DNA of 64,000 nucleotides from Amycolatopsis vastitatis (GCF_002234595.1 NZ_NMUL01000066.1:32818-96817), one strand, 5' to 3'. Shown: positions 7,147-16,359, counted from the stretch's first letter. Translations and numbers: made by a program. The notes: generated from the letters alone by a model not told the origin.

Positions 7147-8577
7147 ATGTCCCGCACCCAAGGGCGCCATCGGCTGTCCCGTCGCACGAAGATCGCGACC
7201 GGCAGTCTCGCCCTCGCCATCGCGGTCGGCGGCATCGTCGTCGCGACGACCACCGGCAACACCGGTGAGGCCAGTGCCGACGAGGCGAACCCCGCGTTCT
7301 TCGTCGACATCCTCAAGGTGAAGCCGAACCAGTTCGACCCGCGGCCGGTCACCGGCGCGTCGACGGGCACGTTCACCGTGGACTGCGGCCGCAACGAGAA
7401 CCAGCACTTCAACCCCGACAACTTCATCGCCCAGCCCGGCGTCCGCAACGGCGCCCAGCACCTGCACGACTACGTCGGCAACCTCTCCACCAACGCCGAC
7501 TCCAACAACAAGAGCCTCCTCAAGGCCGGCACCACCTGCCGCAACGGCGACAAGTCCGCCTACTTCTGGCCGGTCGTCCGCATCGACACCGGCGAAGAGG
7601 AGAAGAACGAGCCCGCCAAGAAACCCGACGGCGACCGGGCCCAGTCCGACCAGGAGGCGAAGACCGTCCAGGTCTCGTGCCCCGACGTCGCCAGCAAGCT
7701 CACCGACATCCCCGACCAGGCGATGGCGGAGGTCGACAGCAACCTCGACCAGCTCGACACGCAGGCCGACGAGGCCAACAGGCGCATCGCGGCGACACAG
7801 GGCCAGGGCGGCCCGGACTTCGTGCGCAACGCGATCCTGAGCCCGCTCAAGGACCGGCGCGCCGCGATCATCGACCGGATCGCCATCGCGATCGGCCGGT
7901 TCGCGCCGAGGCCGGGTGACCTGGGCGGCCTGGCGCCGTGCACGACGAAGCCGGGCAAGGACACCGGAACGCCCACCCCGCCGCCGAGCACCACTGCCGG
8001 GGGCGCGCTGCCGGGCCAGGACGAGAACAACGAGCTGCCCGGCAACGACGGCAAGATCCTGCGGCCGCAGCGGGTGCAGATCACCTTCCGCGGCAGCCCG
8101 GTCGGCAAGGTCGTGGCGATGCCGCGCTTCCTGCGCGTGCTCTACGGCGACGCGAAGGTGTCGACCAACGGGCCCGCCAACGCCCGGGCGAGCTGGACGT
8201 GCACCGGGTTCGAGAACCGCGTCACCGACAAGTACCCGATCTGCCCGCAGAACAGCAAGGTCAAGCGCATCCACACGTTCCCGAGCTGCTGGGACGGGAA
8301 GAACACCGACAGCGCCAACCACCGCACGCACATCGTGTTCCCGGACCAGTTCGGCCGGTGCGCCAAGGGGTTCAAGGCCGTGCCGCAGCTGCAGATCTCG
8401 CTGACCTACGACATCCCGCACGACATCCAGGTGAAGAAGCAGTACAAAGTGGACGCTTTCCCGCAGGAGAAGCACAACCCGGGTTCCGACCACGACGACT
8501 TCGCCAACGTGATGTCGCAGCGGATCATGAACGGCCTGGTCAACTGCGTCAACCGCGGACGGGCCTGCCGGGCGTGA
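7147..8577 (+). CDS. Secreted DUF1996-domain protein
   Basis: The 476-residue exported protein has an N-terminal signal (arginine-rich start, then about 20 hydrophobic residues to TTTGNTGEASADE). It carries DUF1996 hallmarks: HLHDYVGN near residue 105, TFPSCWDGKNTDSANHRTHIVFP in the C-terminal half, and several cysteines suited to disulphides. An acidic, Pro/Thr-rich stretch (roughly residues 150-300) separates the two conserved parts, so the domain is split by a long insertion. The family is common in secreted proteins of fungi and actinomycetes, without an agreed function. A 13-bp hairpin follows the stop. Confidence 0.85.
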   Translation: MSRTQGRHRLSRRTKIATGSLALAIAVGGIVVATTTGNTGEASADEANPAFFVDILKVKPNQFDPRPVTGASTGTFTVDCGRNENQHFNPDNFIAQPGVRNGAQHLHDYVGNLSTNADSNNKSLLKAGTTCRNGDKSAYFWPVVRIDTGEEEKNEPAKKPDGDRAQSDQEAKTVQVSCPDVASKLTDIPDQAMAEVDSNLDQLDTQADEANRRIAATQGQGGPDFVRNAILSPLKDRRAAIIDRIAIAIGRFAPRPGDLGGLAPCTTKPGKDTGTPTPPPSTTAGGALPGQDENNELPGNDGKILRPQRVQITFRGSPVGKVVAMPRFLRVLYGDAKVSTNGPANARASWTCTGFENRVTDKYPICPQNSKVKRIHTFPSCWDGKNTDSANHRTHIVFPDQFGRCAKGFKAVPQLQISLTYDIPHDIQVKKQYKVDAFPQEKHNPGSDHDDFANVMSQRIMNGLVNCVNRGRACRA

Positions 8578-8584
8578 CCCGGTT

Positions 8585-8617
8585 CCGGCGGCGCGCCCGG
8601 GGATGGCGCGCCGCCGG
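8585..8617. terminator. Hairpin terminator after DUF1996 gene
   Basis: A perfect 13-bp GC-rich stem (8585-8597 with 8605-8617) and a 7-nt loop begin 8 bp after the stop codon. There is no U-run, as is usual for actinomycete terminators. Confidence 0.7.
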
Positions 8618-8630
8618 CCTCGCGGGTTGG

Positions 8631-8996
8631 ATGACGGACATGGTCACCGGTGACGAAGTCCGCGCGTTCGCGGCCACCCTGCCCCGCGCTTACGAGGCGT
8701 ACGTGCGGGACCAGGTCAAGTTCCGGATCGGGCAGATCGTCTTCCTCGCGCTGTCCCCGGACGAAACCCTGATGGGCTTCGCCTATCCCCGCGAGCAGCG
8801 GGAAGCGCTGGTGGCGGGCGAACCGGAGAAGTTCCTGATGCCCGAGCCGCGGGACCTGCGCTACCAGTGGGTCCGCTGCCGCCTGGCGGCGATCGATCCG
8901 GCCGAGCTGCGCGAGCTCGTCGTGGACGCCTGGCGGATGTGCGTCCCGAAGAAGGTCTGGACCGAGTACCTGAAGACCCACCCGCTCAGCGACTGA
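8631..8996 (+). CDS. MmcQ/YjbR-family protein
   Basis: The 121-residue protein has the MmcQ/YjbR layout: an N-terminal DEVRAFAATLPRAYEAY helix, a central VKFRIGQIVFLALSPDETLMGF sheet and a C-terminal VVDAWRMCVPKKVWTEYL helix. This small alpha/beta fold resembles a CyaY-type DNA-binding scaffold and has no settled biochemical role. The ATG at 8631 has a weak ribosome site; an ATG at 8640 is an alternative. Its 3' end overlaps the convergent MFS gene by 11 bp. Confidence 0.75.
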   Translation: MTDMVTGDEVRAFAATLPRAYEAYVRDQVKFRIGQIVFLALSPDETLMGFAYPREQREALVAGEPEKFLMPEPRDLRYQWVRCRLAAIDPAELRELVVDAWRMCVPKKVWTEYLKTHPLSD

Positions 8997-10209
8997 CCGC
9001 CTCGCGCTCGGCCGCCGCGAGCGCGTCTTCCGTCACCCCGAAGAGCCCGGCCACCACCCCCAGGGCCGGCACGCCCATCAGCACGAACACCGCGTGCAGG
9101 CCGGCCGCCTGCGCGATCGCGCCGCCGGCCAGGGCGCCGAGGGACTTGGTGCCCCAGGCGACGAGCCGGTGGCTGCTGTTGAGCCTGCCGAGCAACCGGT
9201 CGGGCGTGAGCCGCTGGCGCAGCGACACCATCACGACGTTCGACACCAGGAGTCCCACGCCGCCGGCGAAGAACACCACCCCGACCGCGTACGGGTCCGC
9301 TGTCACCGCGAGCACGCCGACCGTGAGGCCGCCGGCGAGCCACGACACCCACAGCGCGCGCACACGGCCGAGCCGGCGTTCGACCGGCTCGGCGAGGACC
9401 GACCCGGCCAGGCTGCCCGCGGCGATGCTCGCCATCAGCAGCCCGAAGGCCGGCGCGGACAGGCCCATCGCCGATCCGGGGCCGACCGCGTGGAGGACGA
9501 GGACGGCGAACGCGGCGCCGGTGGCGAAGTTGAACGTGCCGACCATGACGGTGAACGTCCGCAGGATCTTGTGGTGCCAGAGGAACCGCAGCCCTTCGGC
9601 GATGTCCGCGCGCAGCGTGGTTCGCCCGTCGCGGGGAACGCGGTACGAGCCGCGTGCCAGCAGCAGGGTCGCGACGGCCGCCGCCCACAGCGCCACCGGC
9701 GTGCCGAACGCGGCTCCGGCACCGGCCGCGGCCAGCAGCCCGGCCAGCGGCGGGCCGGCGAACTCGTTGGCGGTCTGCTCGACGGCGTACATCCGGCCGT
9801 TGGCGCGCGCCAGCCGGGTCCGGCCGACGACCTGCGGCACGATCGACTGCGCCGCGGTGTCGTAGACGGTCTCGGCGGACCCGGCCCCGAGCGCGACGAC
9901 GTACAGCGCCCAGATCGATCCCCCGCCTAGGACGGTCAGAAGCAGCACCCCGGCCAGCAGCCCGCCGCGGAGGACGTTCGCGGTGAGCATGGCGCGCCGG
10001 CGGTCGAGCCGGTCGACGAGCGCGCCGGCGGGCAGCGCGAAGAGCAGCCACGGCAGGCTGAAGGCGAAGGCCAGGCCCGCGATGAGCACCGGCGAGCGCG
10101 TGTAGTTCACCGCGACCAGCGGCAGGGCGACCTTCAGGACGCCGTCGGCGAGGCTCGACAGGCCGGCGGCGGACCACAGCCGCCAGTAGGTACCCCCGAG
10201 TCCGCTCAC
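8986..10209 (-). CDS. MFS transporter (drug/siderophore exporter type)
   Basis: The 407-residue integral membrane protein has about twelve hydrophobic spans and the MFS inter-helix motif GALVDRLDRRRAM between spans 2 and 3. Its pattern resembles the MFS_3/enterobactin-exporter group, which expels drugs or small metabolites by proton antiport. The substrate is unknown. The GTG start at 10209 is divergent from an ArsR-type regulator 65 bp away, with palindromic operators between, so it is probably de-repressed by its substrate. The end overlaps the convergent YjbR-type gene. Confidence 0.85.
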   Translation of the reverse strand: MSGLGGTYWRLWSAAGLSSLADGVLKVALPLVAVNYTRSPVLIAGLAFAFSLPWLLFALPAGALVDRLDRRRAMLTANVLRGGLLAGVLLLTVLGGGSIWALYVVALGAGSAETVYDTAAQSIVPQVVGRTRLARANGRMYAVEQTANEFAGPPLAGLLAAAGAGAAFGTPVALWAAAVATLLLARGSYRVPRDGRTTLRADIAEGLRFLWHHKILRTFTVMVGTFNFATGAAFAVLVLHAVGPGSAMGLSAPAFGLLMASIAAGSLAGSVLAEPVERRLGRVRALWVSWLAGGLTVGVLAVTADPYAVGVVFFAGGVGLLVSNVVMVSLRQRLTPDRLLGRLNSSHRLVAWGTKSLGALAGGAIAQAAGLHAVFVLMGVPALGVVAGLFGVTEDALAAAEREAVSR

Positions 10210-10225
10210 CTGATCGAGGATCGCA

Positions 10226-10254
10226 CATCGATGGACTTTTCTCCATCGATGGAG
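10226..10254. promoter_or_regulatory. Operator: two CATCGATGGA repeats, one inside a 14-bp palindrome
   Basis: CATCGATGGA occurs at 10226-10235 and 10244-10253, 18 bp apart. The second copy lies in the perfect palindrome CTCCATCGATGGAG (10241-10254). They lie between the divergent MFS and ArsR-type genes. The regulator has a plausible -10 (TACGCT, 10263-10268) only 7 bp before its ATG, suggesting leaderless transcription repressed from this site. Confidence 0.6.
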
Positions 10255-10274
10255 CGATCGACTACGCTCCGTTC

Positions 10275-10811
10275 ATGACCGAACCCCGCCGTCGCCGGCC
10301 CGCCACCCCCGAAGAGGCGAAGGCGCTCGGCCACCCCCTGCGGCTGCGCATCATGCGGCTGTGCCTGGTCGACGAGCTGACGAACAAGCAGCTGGCCGAC
10401 CGCCTCGGCCGCGATCCCGGCACGGTCCTGCACCACGTGCGGCAGCTGGTGGCCGCGGGCCTCCTGGAGCCGGCCCCGGTCCGCACCGGCCCGAGCGGCG
10501 CGCTGGAGAAGCCCTACCGCTCGAACAACGAGACGTGGTGGCTGGACGGCCCCCTGGCGGGCGCGGACGCCGAGACGCGGTTCGCACCCGTCGAGATCTT
10601 CCAGGAGGAGCTGCGCGAGGCGGGCCCGGACTCGGTGGCGGTGTACGAGAAGTTCCTGCTGCACCTGTCCCCCGACGAGGTGGAGGAGCTCGACCGCCGG
10701 ATCCTGGCGGTGCTGGACGAGTACGTGGCGACCGACCACGAGCGCCCCGGCCGCCCGGCGGTCGGCGGGATCTTCGTGCTGCACCACGTCAAGCGCGACC
10801 ACGACGGCTGA
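10275..10811 (+). CDS. ArsR-type helix-turn-helix regulator of the divergent exporter
   Basis: The 178-residue regulator has an N-terminal winged helix (ALGHPLRLRIMRLCLVDELTNKQLADRLGRDPGTVLHHVRQL, about residues 16-58). A longer C-terminal domain (residues 90-170) is rich in Glu and Leu and ends GGIFVLHHVKRD. This matches actinobacterial ArsR/HTH_20 proteins that use the C-terminal part for dimerisation or ligand sensing. No metal-binding cysteine cluster is visible (a single Cys at the HTH), so it is not a classical arsenic sensor. It very likely represses itself and the MFS gene. Confidence 0.83.
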   Translation: MTEPRRRRPATPEEAKALGHPLRLRIMRLCLVDELTNKQLADRLGRDPGTVLHHVRQLVAAGLLEPAPVRTGPSGALEKPYRSNNETWWLDGPLAGADAETRFAPVEIFQEELREAGPDSVAVYEKFLLHLSPDEVEELDRRILAVLDEYVATDHERPGRPAVGGIFVLHHVKRDHDG

Positions 10812-10836
10812 GGTGGCACCGGCCGCCGGGACGCGA

Positions 10837-10873
10837 ACGGGCCCCTGTCCGGGGGAGGTGGACAGGGGCCCGT
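10837..10873. terminator. Bidirectional hairpin terminator
   Basis: ACGGGCCCCTGTCC (10837-10850) pairs perfectly with 10860-10873 around a 9-nt loop. It lies between the ends of the convergent ArsR-type and SH3-domain genes and can serve both. Confidence 0.75.
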
Positions 10874-10894
10874 CGGTTTCAGGCGGTCACCGCG

Positions 10895-11653
10895 TCAGTG
10901 GTTCACCTTGAACCACGGCTGCGCCCAGCCGAGGTAGGTCTGGCCCCAGGTGCTCTTGATCGTCGCGATCGTGGTCTTGCCGTAGCTGCCCGGGCCGTTG
11001 ATGTCGTTCGACAGGAACTCGCCGCCGCCGATCGAGATCATCGTGTGGCCGGAGCCGCCGTTGGAGAAGAACGCCAGACCGCCGGCCGGGACCTGGTAGT
11101 CACCCGGGTGCTTCAGCGAGGACGGGATCTGCGTCCAGTGGATGTAGGCGGTGTCCGAGCCGGACGCGGAGAAGCCGTAGTTCTGCGCGTTGATGCGGTC
11201 GCACCAGCGGTAGTAGGCCGGGTCGTTGGCGCTGTGCACGCGGGTCTTGGCGTAGGCGACCGCCTCCGCGCAGGTCCGGTGGTCCCCGAGGCCCGAGGTG
11301 GAGCAGGTCTGCGTCGTGCCGTCGCAGTCCGGGGCCACGCGGCCGTCCGAGCCGGTGTAGACGTAGGCGTCGCTGATGTAGCCGTTGCCCACCTTGTCCC
11401 AGATGTCGCTCGTGCCGTACTTGCCGTCGACCGTCGACCCGTTGGTCTGGCAGCTGATGGTCACCGCGGTGCCGTCGGCGATGCTGCCGACCGAGCTCCC
11501 GGACGTGCTCGGAGTGGAACGCACGGTCAGCGCCGCGCCGGAGTCGGTGTGGACCGTTCCCGTCGCCGCGAATGCCGGGCTCGCCCCGACGACCGCGATC
11601 GCCGCGGCGATGCCGGCCACCCCGGCCACGCGCTTCACGATGCCCATTTTCAT
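10895..11653 (-). CDS. Secreted SH3-domain protein with CHAP/NlpC-like C-terminal part
   Basis: The 252-residue protein begins with a clear signal peptide (MKMGIVKRVAGVAG to SPAFA-AT). A bacterial SH3b domain follows (about 30-100: GAALTVRSTPSTSGSSVGSI, then DIWDKVGNGYISDAYVYT). The C-terminal 130 residues hold CAEAVAYAKTRV, YRWCDRINAQNYGF, GDYQVPAGGLAFF and SGHTMISIGGGEFLSND, a Cys...His arrangement like NlpC/P60 or CHAP amidases. It probably acts on peptidoglycan outside the cell. The catalytic assignment is by pattern only. GGAGG lies 9 nt before the ATG. Confidence 0.72.
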   Translation of the reverse strand: MKMGIVKRVAGVAGIAAAIAVVGASPAFAATGTVHTDSGAALTVRSTPSTSGSSVGSIADGTAVTISCQTNGSTVDGKYGTSDIWDKVGNGYISDAYVYTGSDGRVAPDCDGTTQTCSTSGLGDHRTCAEAVAYAKTRVHSANDPAYYRWCDRINAQNYGFSASGSDTAYIHWTQIPSSLKHPGDYQVPAGGLAFFSNGGSGHTMISIGGGEFLSNDINGPGSYGKTTIATIKSTWGQTYLGWAQPWFKVNH

Positions 11654-11754
11654 GCTTCCGTCCTCCAGTTTTCGATGTGCCCACAGCGTGGCTGCCACCG
11701 GTACAAGGCACGTACAAACGGCGGCCGGGCTTCTGGAGAAACGGCAAAAAGGAC

Positions 11755-11791
11755 GGAACCCCGCCGGCTCACGGGGATTCGGCGGGGTTCC
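11755..11791. terminator. Hairpin terminator after the das-like operon
   Basis: GGAACCCCGCCG (11755-11766) pairs perfectly with 11780-11791, loop 13 nt. It lies 15 bp beyond the end of the GH3 gene on the minus strand. Confidence 0.7.
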
Positions 11792-11805
11792 GGTGACCGG
11801 GGAGT

Positions 11806-13244
11806 TCAGGCCAGGTACTCGGCCGCGGCGCGCAGGCTGACGTAGGAGCCGCCGAACGTGTCGATCCGCGGGCCGCCCCCGTCGTCGGGGCCCGGCACCC
11901 CGGTCTCGACGCGGATGAAGTCCACAGTGGACAATGCCGCGAGCAGGGCCCGCACCCGCGGGTGCCGGTGCGCCTCCCGCGTGACCACGACGACGCTGCG
12001 GAACCCCCGTGCCGCTTCGAGCACCGCTTCGGCGTCGTCGGGCGTCACGGTGAGGGCGCGCGTGCCCGGCACCAGCTCGGCGAGATGCGGGCCGAGGCCC
12101 CACGGCATCGGCCCGGCCGCGATGGTCGGCTCGGTCCGGACGTCGACGACGAGCGGCGGGCCGTCCAGCCGCACTTCACCCCGGATCCGGAGTGCCTTGC
12201 GGGCCGCCTCGAGGCCGAGCCGCCGGTCGACCGGGCCGACCTTCGCCGGCGCGGGGCCGGTGCCCAGCGCCGCCGTCCGCGAAGCCGCCTCCTCGAGCCG
12301 CTCCAGGGGCAGCTCCCCCGACGACACCGCCGCGACGATCGCCGACGCGGCCGCGTCGAGGGCGTCCGCTTCGAACGCCGCGCCGCCCAGGCACAGCGCG
12401 TCCGCGCCCGCTCCGAGGGCCCGCACGGCCGACCGGCCGAGGCCGTCGTGCCGCCCGTACGCCCCGGACACCGCGCCCATCTCGAGGGCGTCGGTGATCA
12501 CCGCGCCGGCGAAGCCGAGCTCGCCGCGCAGGACGTCGGTGAGCGCCGTCCGGTTGAGCGTGGCCGGTTCGTCGCCCCAGGCCGTCACGACCAGGTGGCC
12601 CGACATGATCGAGCGCACGCCGGCCCGGATCGCCGCGGCGAACGGCACCAGCTCGATCTCCCGCAGCTCCGCCGGCGTGCGGGGCAGCACCGGCAGGGCG
12701 ACGTGCGAGTCCTCGGTCGCCGCGCCGTGGCCGGGAAAGTGCTTGGCGCACGCGGCGACGCCGTACTTCTGCAGGCCCGTGACGTACGCCGCGACGTGCG
12801 GCGACGCCTCGCCGGGTCGGACCCGAACGCCCGGACGCCGATGATCGGGTCCTCGGCCGCCAGCGTCAGGTCCGCGCACGGGGCGAGGTTCAGCGTGACG
12901 CCGCAGGCCGCCAGGCGTTCGCCGAGCGCGGCGGCGACGGCGGTGGTCAGCTCCGGGTCGTCGGCCGCGCCGAGGGCGAGCGGGCCCGGCACGAACGACC
13001 CGGTGTTCACGTCGAGGCGGGTGACGTCGCCCCCTTCCTCGTCGATTCCGATCACGACACCGTCCCGCTCGCCCCGCAGCTGCGCGGTGAGCGCGGCGAC
13101 CTGCTCGTCGTCGACGACGTTGCGGCCGAAGAGGACCACTCCGCCCATTCCCCCGGCGATCCGGCGGCGCAGCCAGTCCGGCGCGGTCGTCCCGGCGAAG
13201 CCGGGCAGGAGGACGGCTTCGGCGAGTTTCCCCGGAGACGGCAC
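11806..13244 (-). pseudogene. dasD: dasD-like GH3 beta-N-acetylglucosaminidase, frameshifted
   Basis: The N-terminal third (GTG 13244 to about 12820) reads as a GH3 hexosaminidase with GMGGVVLFGRNV and GIDEEGGDVTRLD. The frame then breaks in GVRAFGSDP, and the remainder continues in another frame with the NagZ signature KHFPGHGAATEDSH and SIMSGHLVV. One missing base near 12812-12815 explains the break: the total length is one short of 480 codons. The gene is 3 bp downstream of the second permease, as dasD follows dasABC in Streptomyces, where it hydrolyses chitobiose to GlcNAc inside the cell. It is either a real loss of function or a sequencing error in a CCGGG run. Confidence 0.82.
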
Positions 13245-13247
13245 CGG

Positions 13248-14078
13248 CTACCCCTTCACCGCGCCGGCGACCACGCCGGACACGAGCTTGCGCTGCACGA
13301 GCAGGAAGAACGCCAAGGCAGGCAGGGCGTAGATCACCGACGCGGCCATCACCCCGCCCCAGTCGGTCGCGAACGCCGTGCGGAACGACGCCAGCCACAC
13401 CGGCAGCGTTTCCTTCGACTTCTCGGTCATGAACACCAGGGCGAACAGGTACTCGTTCCACGCCGTGATGAAGCTGAACACCGACGTGGTGACCAGCCCG
13501 GGCGCGAGCAGCGGCAGCGTCACCCGGCGGAACGCGCCGGTCTGGCTGCAGCCGTCGATCATCGCGGCCTCCTCCAGCTCGTACGGGATCCCGTTGACGA
13601 AGCCGTAGAGCATCCAGACCGTGAAGGGCAGCGTGGTCGCGAAGTAGACCAGCAGCAGCGACGGCAGCGTGTTGAGCAGCCCGGCGTCCCGCATCAGCAG
13701 GAACAGCGGGAGGAACAGCGCCGACGTCGGGGCCAGCTGCGACACCATGACCAGCAGCAGGAACCCCCGGCGGCCGGTGAAGCGCAGCCGCGACAGCGGG
13801 ATCGCCGCGAGCGTCCCGGCGACCAGGGCGCAGAGCACCGCGCCGACCGTGACGATCAAGCTGTTGAGCAGGTACGTCGGGAAGTTGTCCCGGGCCAGCG
13901 CGGTGGCGAAGTTGCCGAACGAGAACGACGTCGGGATCAGGTCGTACTTGGGCGAGAGGATCTGGCCCGGCGTCCTCAGCGACGTGACGAACATCCAGTA
14001 CGTCGGGAAGAAGATCAGCAACGCCACGACCAGGCCCACGACCGAGAGCGCGATCCGCTGCGACAGTGGCTTCCTCAC
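13248..14078 (-). CDS. dasC: Carbohydrate ABC permease, DasC-like
   Basis: The 276-residue inner-membrane permease has six predicted spans and the MalG-type EAA loop (YELEEAAMIDGCSQTGAFRRVTLP). With the upstream permease it forms the channel for an oligosaccharide delivered by the lipoprotein binding protein. The GTG start at 14078 follows AAGGTGG and overlaps the upstream stop by four bases (GTGA). The das identity comes from the gene order (binding protein, two permeases, GH3) and the DasR-like box. No ATPase gene is present in the operon. Confidence 0.82.
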   Translation of the reverse strand: MRKPLSQRIALSVVGLVVALLIFFPTYWMFVTSLRTPGQILSPKYDLIPTSFSFGNFATALARDNFPTYLLNSLIVTVGAVLCALVAGTLAAIPLSRLRFTGRRGFLLLVMVSQLAPTSALFLPLFLLMRDAGLLNTLPSLLLVYFATTLPFTVWMLYGFVNGIPYELEEAAMIDGCSQTGAFRRVTLPLLAPGLVTTSVFSFITAWNEYLFALVFMTEKSKETLPVWLASFRTAFATDWGGVMAASVIYALPALAFFLLVQRKLVSGVVAGAVKG

Positions 14079-15061
14079 TTGAGACCACCTTCCGGGGTCC
14101 GGACGAGCAGCTGGATGTACCGGCCCGTGATGAGCGCGAGCAGGATCAGCATCAGCGTCGCGATGGCGGCCGCCGCGCCGAAGTGGTTGCCCGCGATGCC
14201 CTTGAGGTAGAGCACGACGGCCAGCGTGGTGCTCTCGCCGTCGGGGCCGCCCTCGCGGATCGCCCAGATCTGGGCGAAGGCGTTGAAGTCCCACAGCACC
14301 GACAGGAACGTCACCATCGTGGTGATCGCCCGGATGCTGGGCCAGGTGACCGCGCGGAACGTCTGCCACGGCCCGGCGCCGTCCATGCCGGCCGCCTCGT
14401 ACTGCTCCTGCGGGACGCCGACGAGGCCCGCGTAGAGCGAGAACGTCACGAAGGGCACGGCCTGCCACACGATGAGCAGCCCGATCACGGTGAGTGTGCT
14501 GGCTCCGCTGGAGAACCACGAGAACCCGATGAAGCCGGAGAACCCGAGCCGGTCGAGGGTCTTGTTGAGGATGCCGTACTGCTCGTCGAAGATCCACTGG
14601 AACACCGTGGTCGTGGCGATCACCGGCGTGGCCCAGGCCAGGATCAGCGTCACCTGCAGCGTGGTCCGCACGACCGGGCCGAGGTGGCGCATGAGCACCG
14701 CGAGCAGGAGGCCGCCGAGGATGGTGGCGGCCACGAGAGCCGCGGTGAACACCAGCGTCCGGACCGTGATCGTCCAGAACTCCGGGTCCGCCAGGGTGTT
14801 CGTGTAGTTGCCGAGCCCGACCCAGACGGTCTTGCCGGACATCAGCTGGCCGATGTCGAGCTTGCGGAGGCTGATGCCGATCACCTGGATCAGCGGCCAG
14901 GCGAGCAGGACGAGGATGGCGGCGAGGGCGGGCAGGAGGAGCAGGTACGGGAGCATCCGGTCGCCGAGCCGGCCCCGCCTGCGCTTCCCGGCCTGGGCGG
15001 CGCGCGGCGATGCCGGCGGGATCTCCCCCGCCGGCATCGTCACATTCGCGGTCGCGGTCAT
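14075..15061 (-). CDS. dasB: Sugar ABC permease, DasB-like
   Basis: The 328-residue MalF-type permease has a basic cytoplasmic N terminus (GKRRRGRLGDRM), six or more hydrophobic spans and the EAA loop EQYEAAGMDGAGPWQTFRAV that docks the ATPase. Its ATG overlaps the stop of the binding-protein gene (ATGA), so translation is coupled. Substrate assignment to N,N'-diacetylchitobiose is inferred from operon structure and operator. Confidence 0.83.
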   Translation of the reverse strand: MTATANVTMPAGEIPPASPRAAQAGKRRRGRLGDRMLPYLLLLPALAAILVLLAWPLIQVIGISLRKLDIGQLMSGKTVWVGLGNYTNTLADPEFWTITVRTLVFTAALVAATILGGLLLAVLMRHLGPVVRTTLQVTLILAWATPVIATTTVFQWIFDEQYGILNKTLDRLGFSGFIGFSWFSSGASTLTVIGLLIVWQAVPFVTFSLYAGLVGVPQEQYEAAGMDGAGPWQTFRAVTWPSIRAITTMVTFLSVLWDFNAFAQIWAIREGGPDGESTTLAVVLYLKGIAGNHFGAAAAIATLMLILLALITGRYIQLLVRTPEGGLK

Positions 15062-16359
15062 CCGCCGATGAGCTTGTTCAGGGCCGCGTCGGCGTCGGCG
15101 GTCGCCTGGTCGATCGTCTTCTTGCCGGTCAGGTACGCGGTCAGCATGTCCTTGACGGGGTTCTGGCCGGACTCGACGTCACCCCACTTCGGGCTGGCCG
15201 GCACGGCCTTGCCGTTGGCCGAGGACTTCGCCATCACACTGCCCAGCGGGTCCTTGTCCAGACCGGTCAGGTCGGTCGACGCGCCGGGCACGACGCCCGC
15301 GGCGGCGAGCTGGCTCTGGTACTTCGCGCTGGAGAGCAGCTTGATGTACTCCTTGGCCGCGGCCACGTTCTTGCTGTTGGCCGGGATCGCCAGGTTGGAG
15401 CCGCCGAGGAACACCGGGGCGCTCTGGCCCGCGGTCTTGCTCGGGATGGCGAACGCGCCGGTCTTGGCGGTCAGGCTCGGGTCGGTCTTCGCCGCGGTCG
15501 GCAGCTCCCACGGCAGGCCGATCATCATGGCCACCTTGCCCGCGCCGTAGATGGTCGCCTGCTGGGGCTTGGCCTCGTCGGCGTCCTTCGGCGCCTTGGT
15601 GCCGGAGGTGTCGACGAGCTTCTTGTAGAAGTCCAGGCCGGCCTTGGCTTCCGGCGTCTCGAGGGTCGCCTTGTAGTTCTTGCCGTCGGCCTTGGCGATG
15701 TCACCGCCGTTGTCCCAGATGAACGACAGCAGCGCGTACCAGTTCTGGCCCGGCATGTAGAGCGCCTGGAACTCGGGGTCGGAGCCGAACTTCGCCTTCA
15801 GCTTGCCGATCGCGTCGAGCCACTCGTCGTTCGACGTCGGCGTCTTGGCGATGCCGGCCTGCTCGAACATGTCCTTGCGGTAGATGACTTCGCGGTTGGC
15901 CGCGTAGAACGGGACGCCGTACACCTTGCCGTTGTAGGCGCCGGAGTCGGCGAGGCCCTTCAGCCACTGCGAACCGTTGAAGCTGTCCTTGTCGGCGGTC
16001 AGGTCGGTCAGCACACCTTCCTGCGCGGCGAACGACGCGGTCTGCGTGTTGCCGACCTCGATGACGTCCGGCGGGTTGCCGCTGGCCAGCGCGGCGGTCA
16101 GCTTCTGCTGGATGCCGTCCCACTGCTGGACTTCGTACTTGACCTTGACCCCGGGGTGCGCGCCCTCGAACTCCTTGTTGAGCGCGTCGGTCAGGGTGCT
16201 CGGCGCGGACCCGGTCATCAGCCAGACCGTGACGGTGCCGCTGAGCGGTGCATTGCCGCTCGACGAGGCCGCGGTGTCCGAGCCGCTGGAGCCCGCGCAG
16301 CCTGCGGTCGCGAGGGTGAGTGCGGCGGCGCCCGCCGCCAGCTTGAGCCAGCGTTTCAC
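15058..16359 (-). CDS. dasA: Sugar-binding lipoprotein, DasA-like
   Basis: The 433-residue extracellular solute-binding protein has a lipobox LATAGC with the lipidated cysteine at residue 21 and a Ser/Gly linker. The family-1 sugar-binding fold follows (VTVWLMTG, PDVIEVGNTQTASF, YGVPFYAANREVIYRKDMFEQAGI, NWYALLSFIWDNGGD, APVFLGGSNLAIP). It captures oligosaccharide outside the membrane for the two permeases. The GTG start has AAAGGA upstream. The promoter has a consensus -35 (TTGACA) and two palindromic operators. A GlcNAc/chitobiose ligand is inferred from the DasR-like site and the downstream GH3. Confidence 0.83.
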   Translation of the reverse strand: MKRWLKLAAGAAALTLATAGCAGSSGSDTAASSSGNAPLSGTVTVWLMTGSAPSTLTDALNKEFEGAHPGVKVKYEVQQWDGIQQKLTAALASGNPPDVIEVGNTQTASFAAQEGVLTDLTADKDSFNGSQWLKGLADSGAYNGKVYGVPFYAANREVIYRKDMFEQAGIAKTPTSNDEWLDAIGKLKAKFGSDPEFQALYMPGQNWYALLSFIWDNGGDIAKADGKNYKATLETPEAKAGLDFYKKLVDTSGTKAPKDADEAKPQQATIYGAGKVAMMIGLPWELPTAAKTDPSLTAKTGAFAIPSKTAGQSAPVFLGGSNLAIPANSKNVAAAKEYIKLLSSAKYQSQLAAAGVVPGASTDLTGLDKDPLGSVMAKSSANGKAVPASPKWGDVESGQNPVKDMLTAYLTGKKTIDQATADADAALNKLIGG

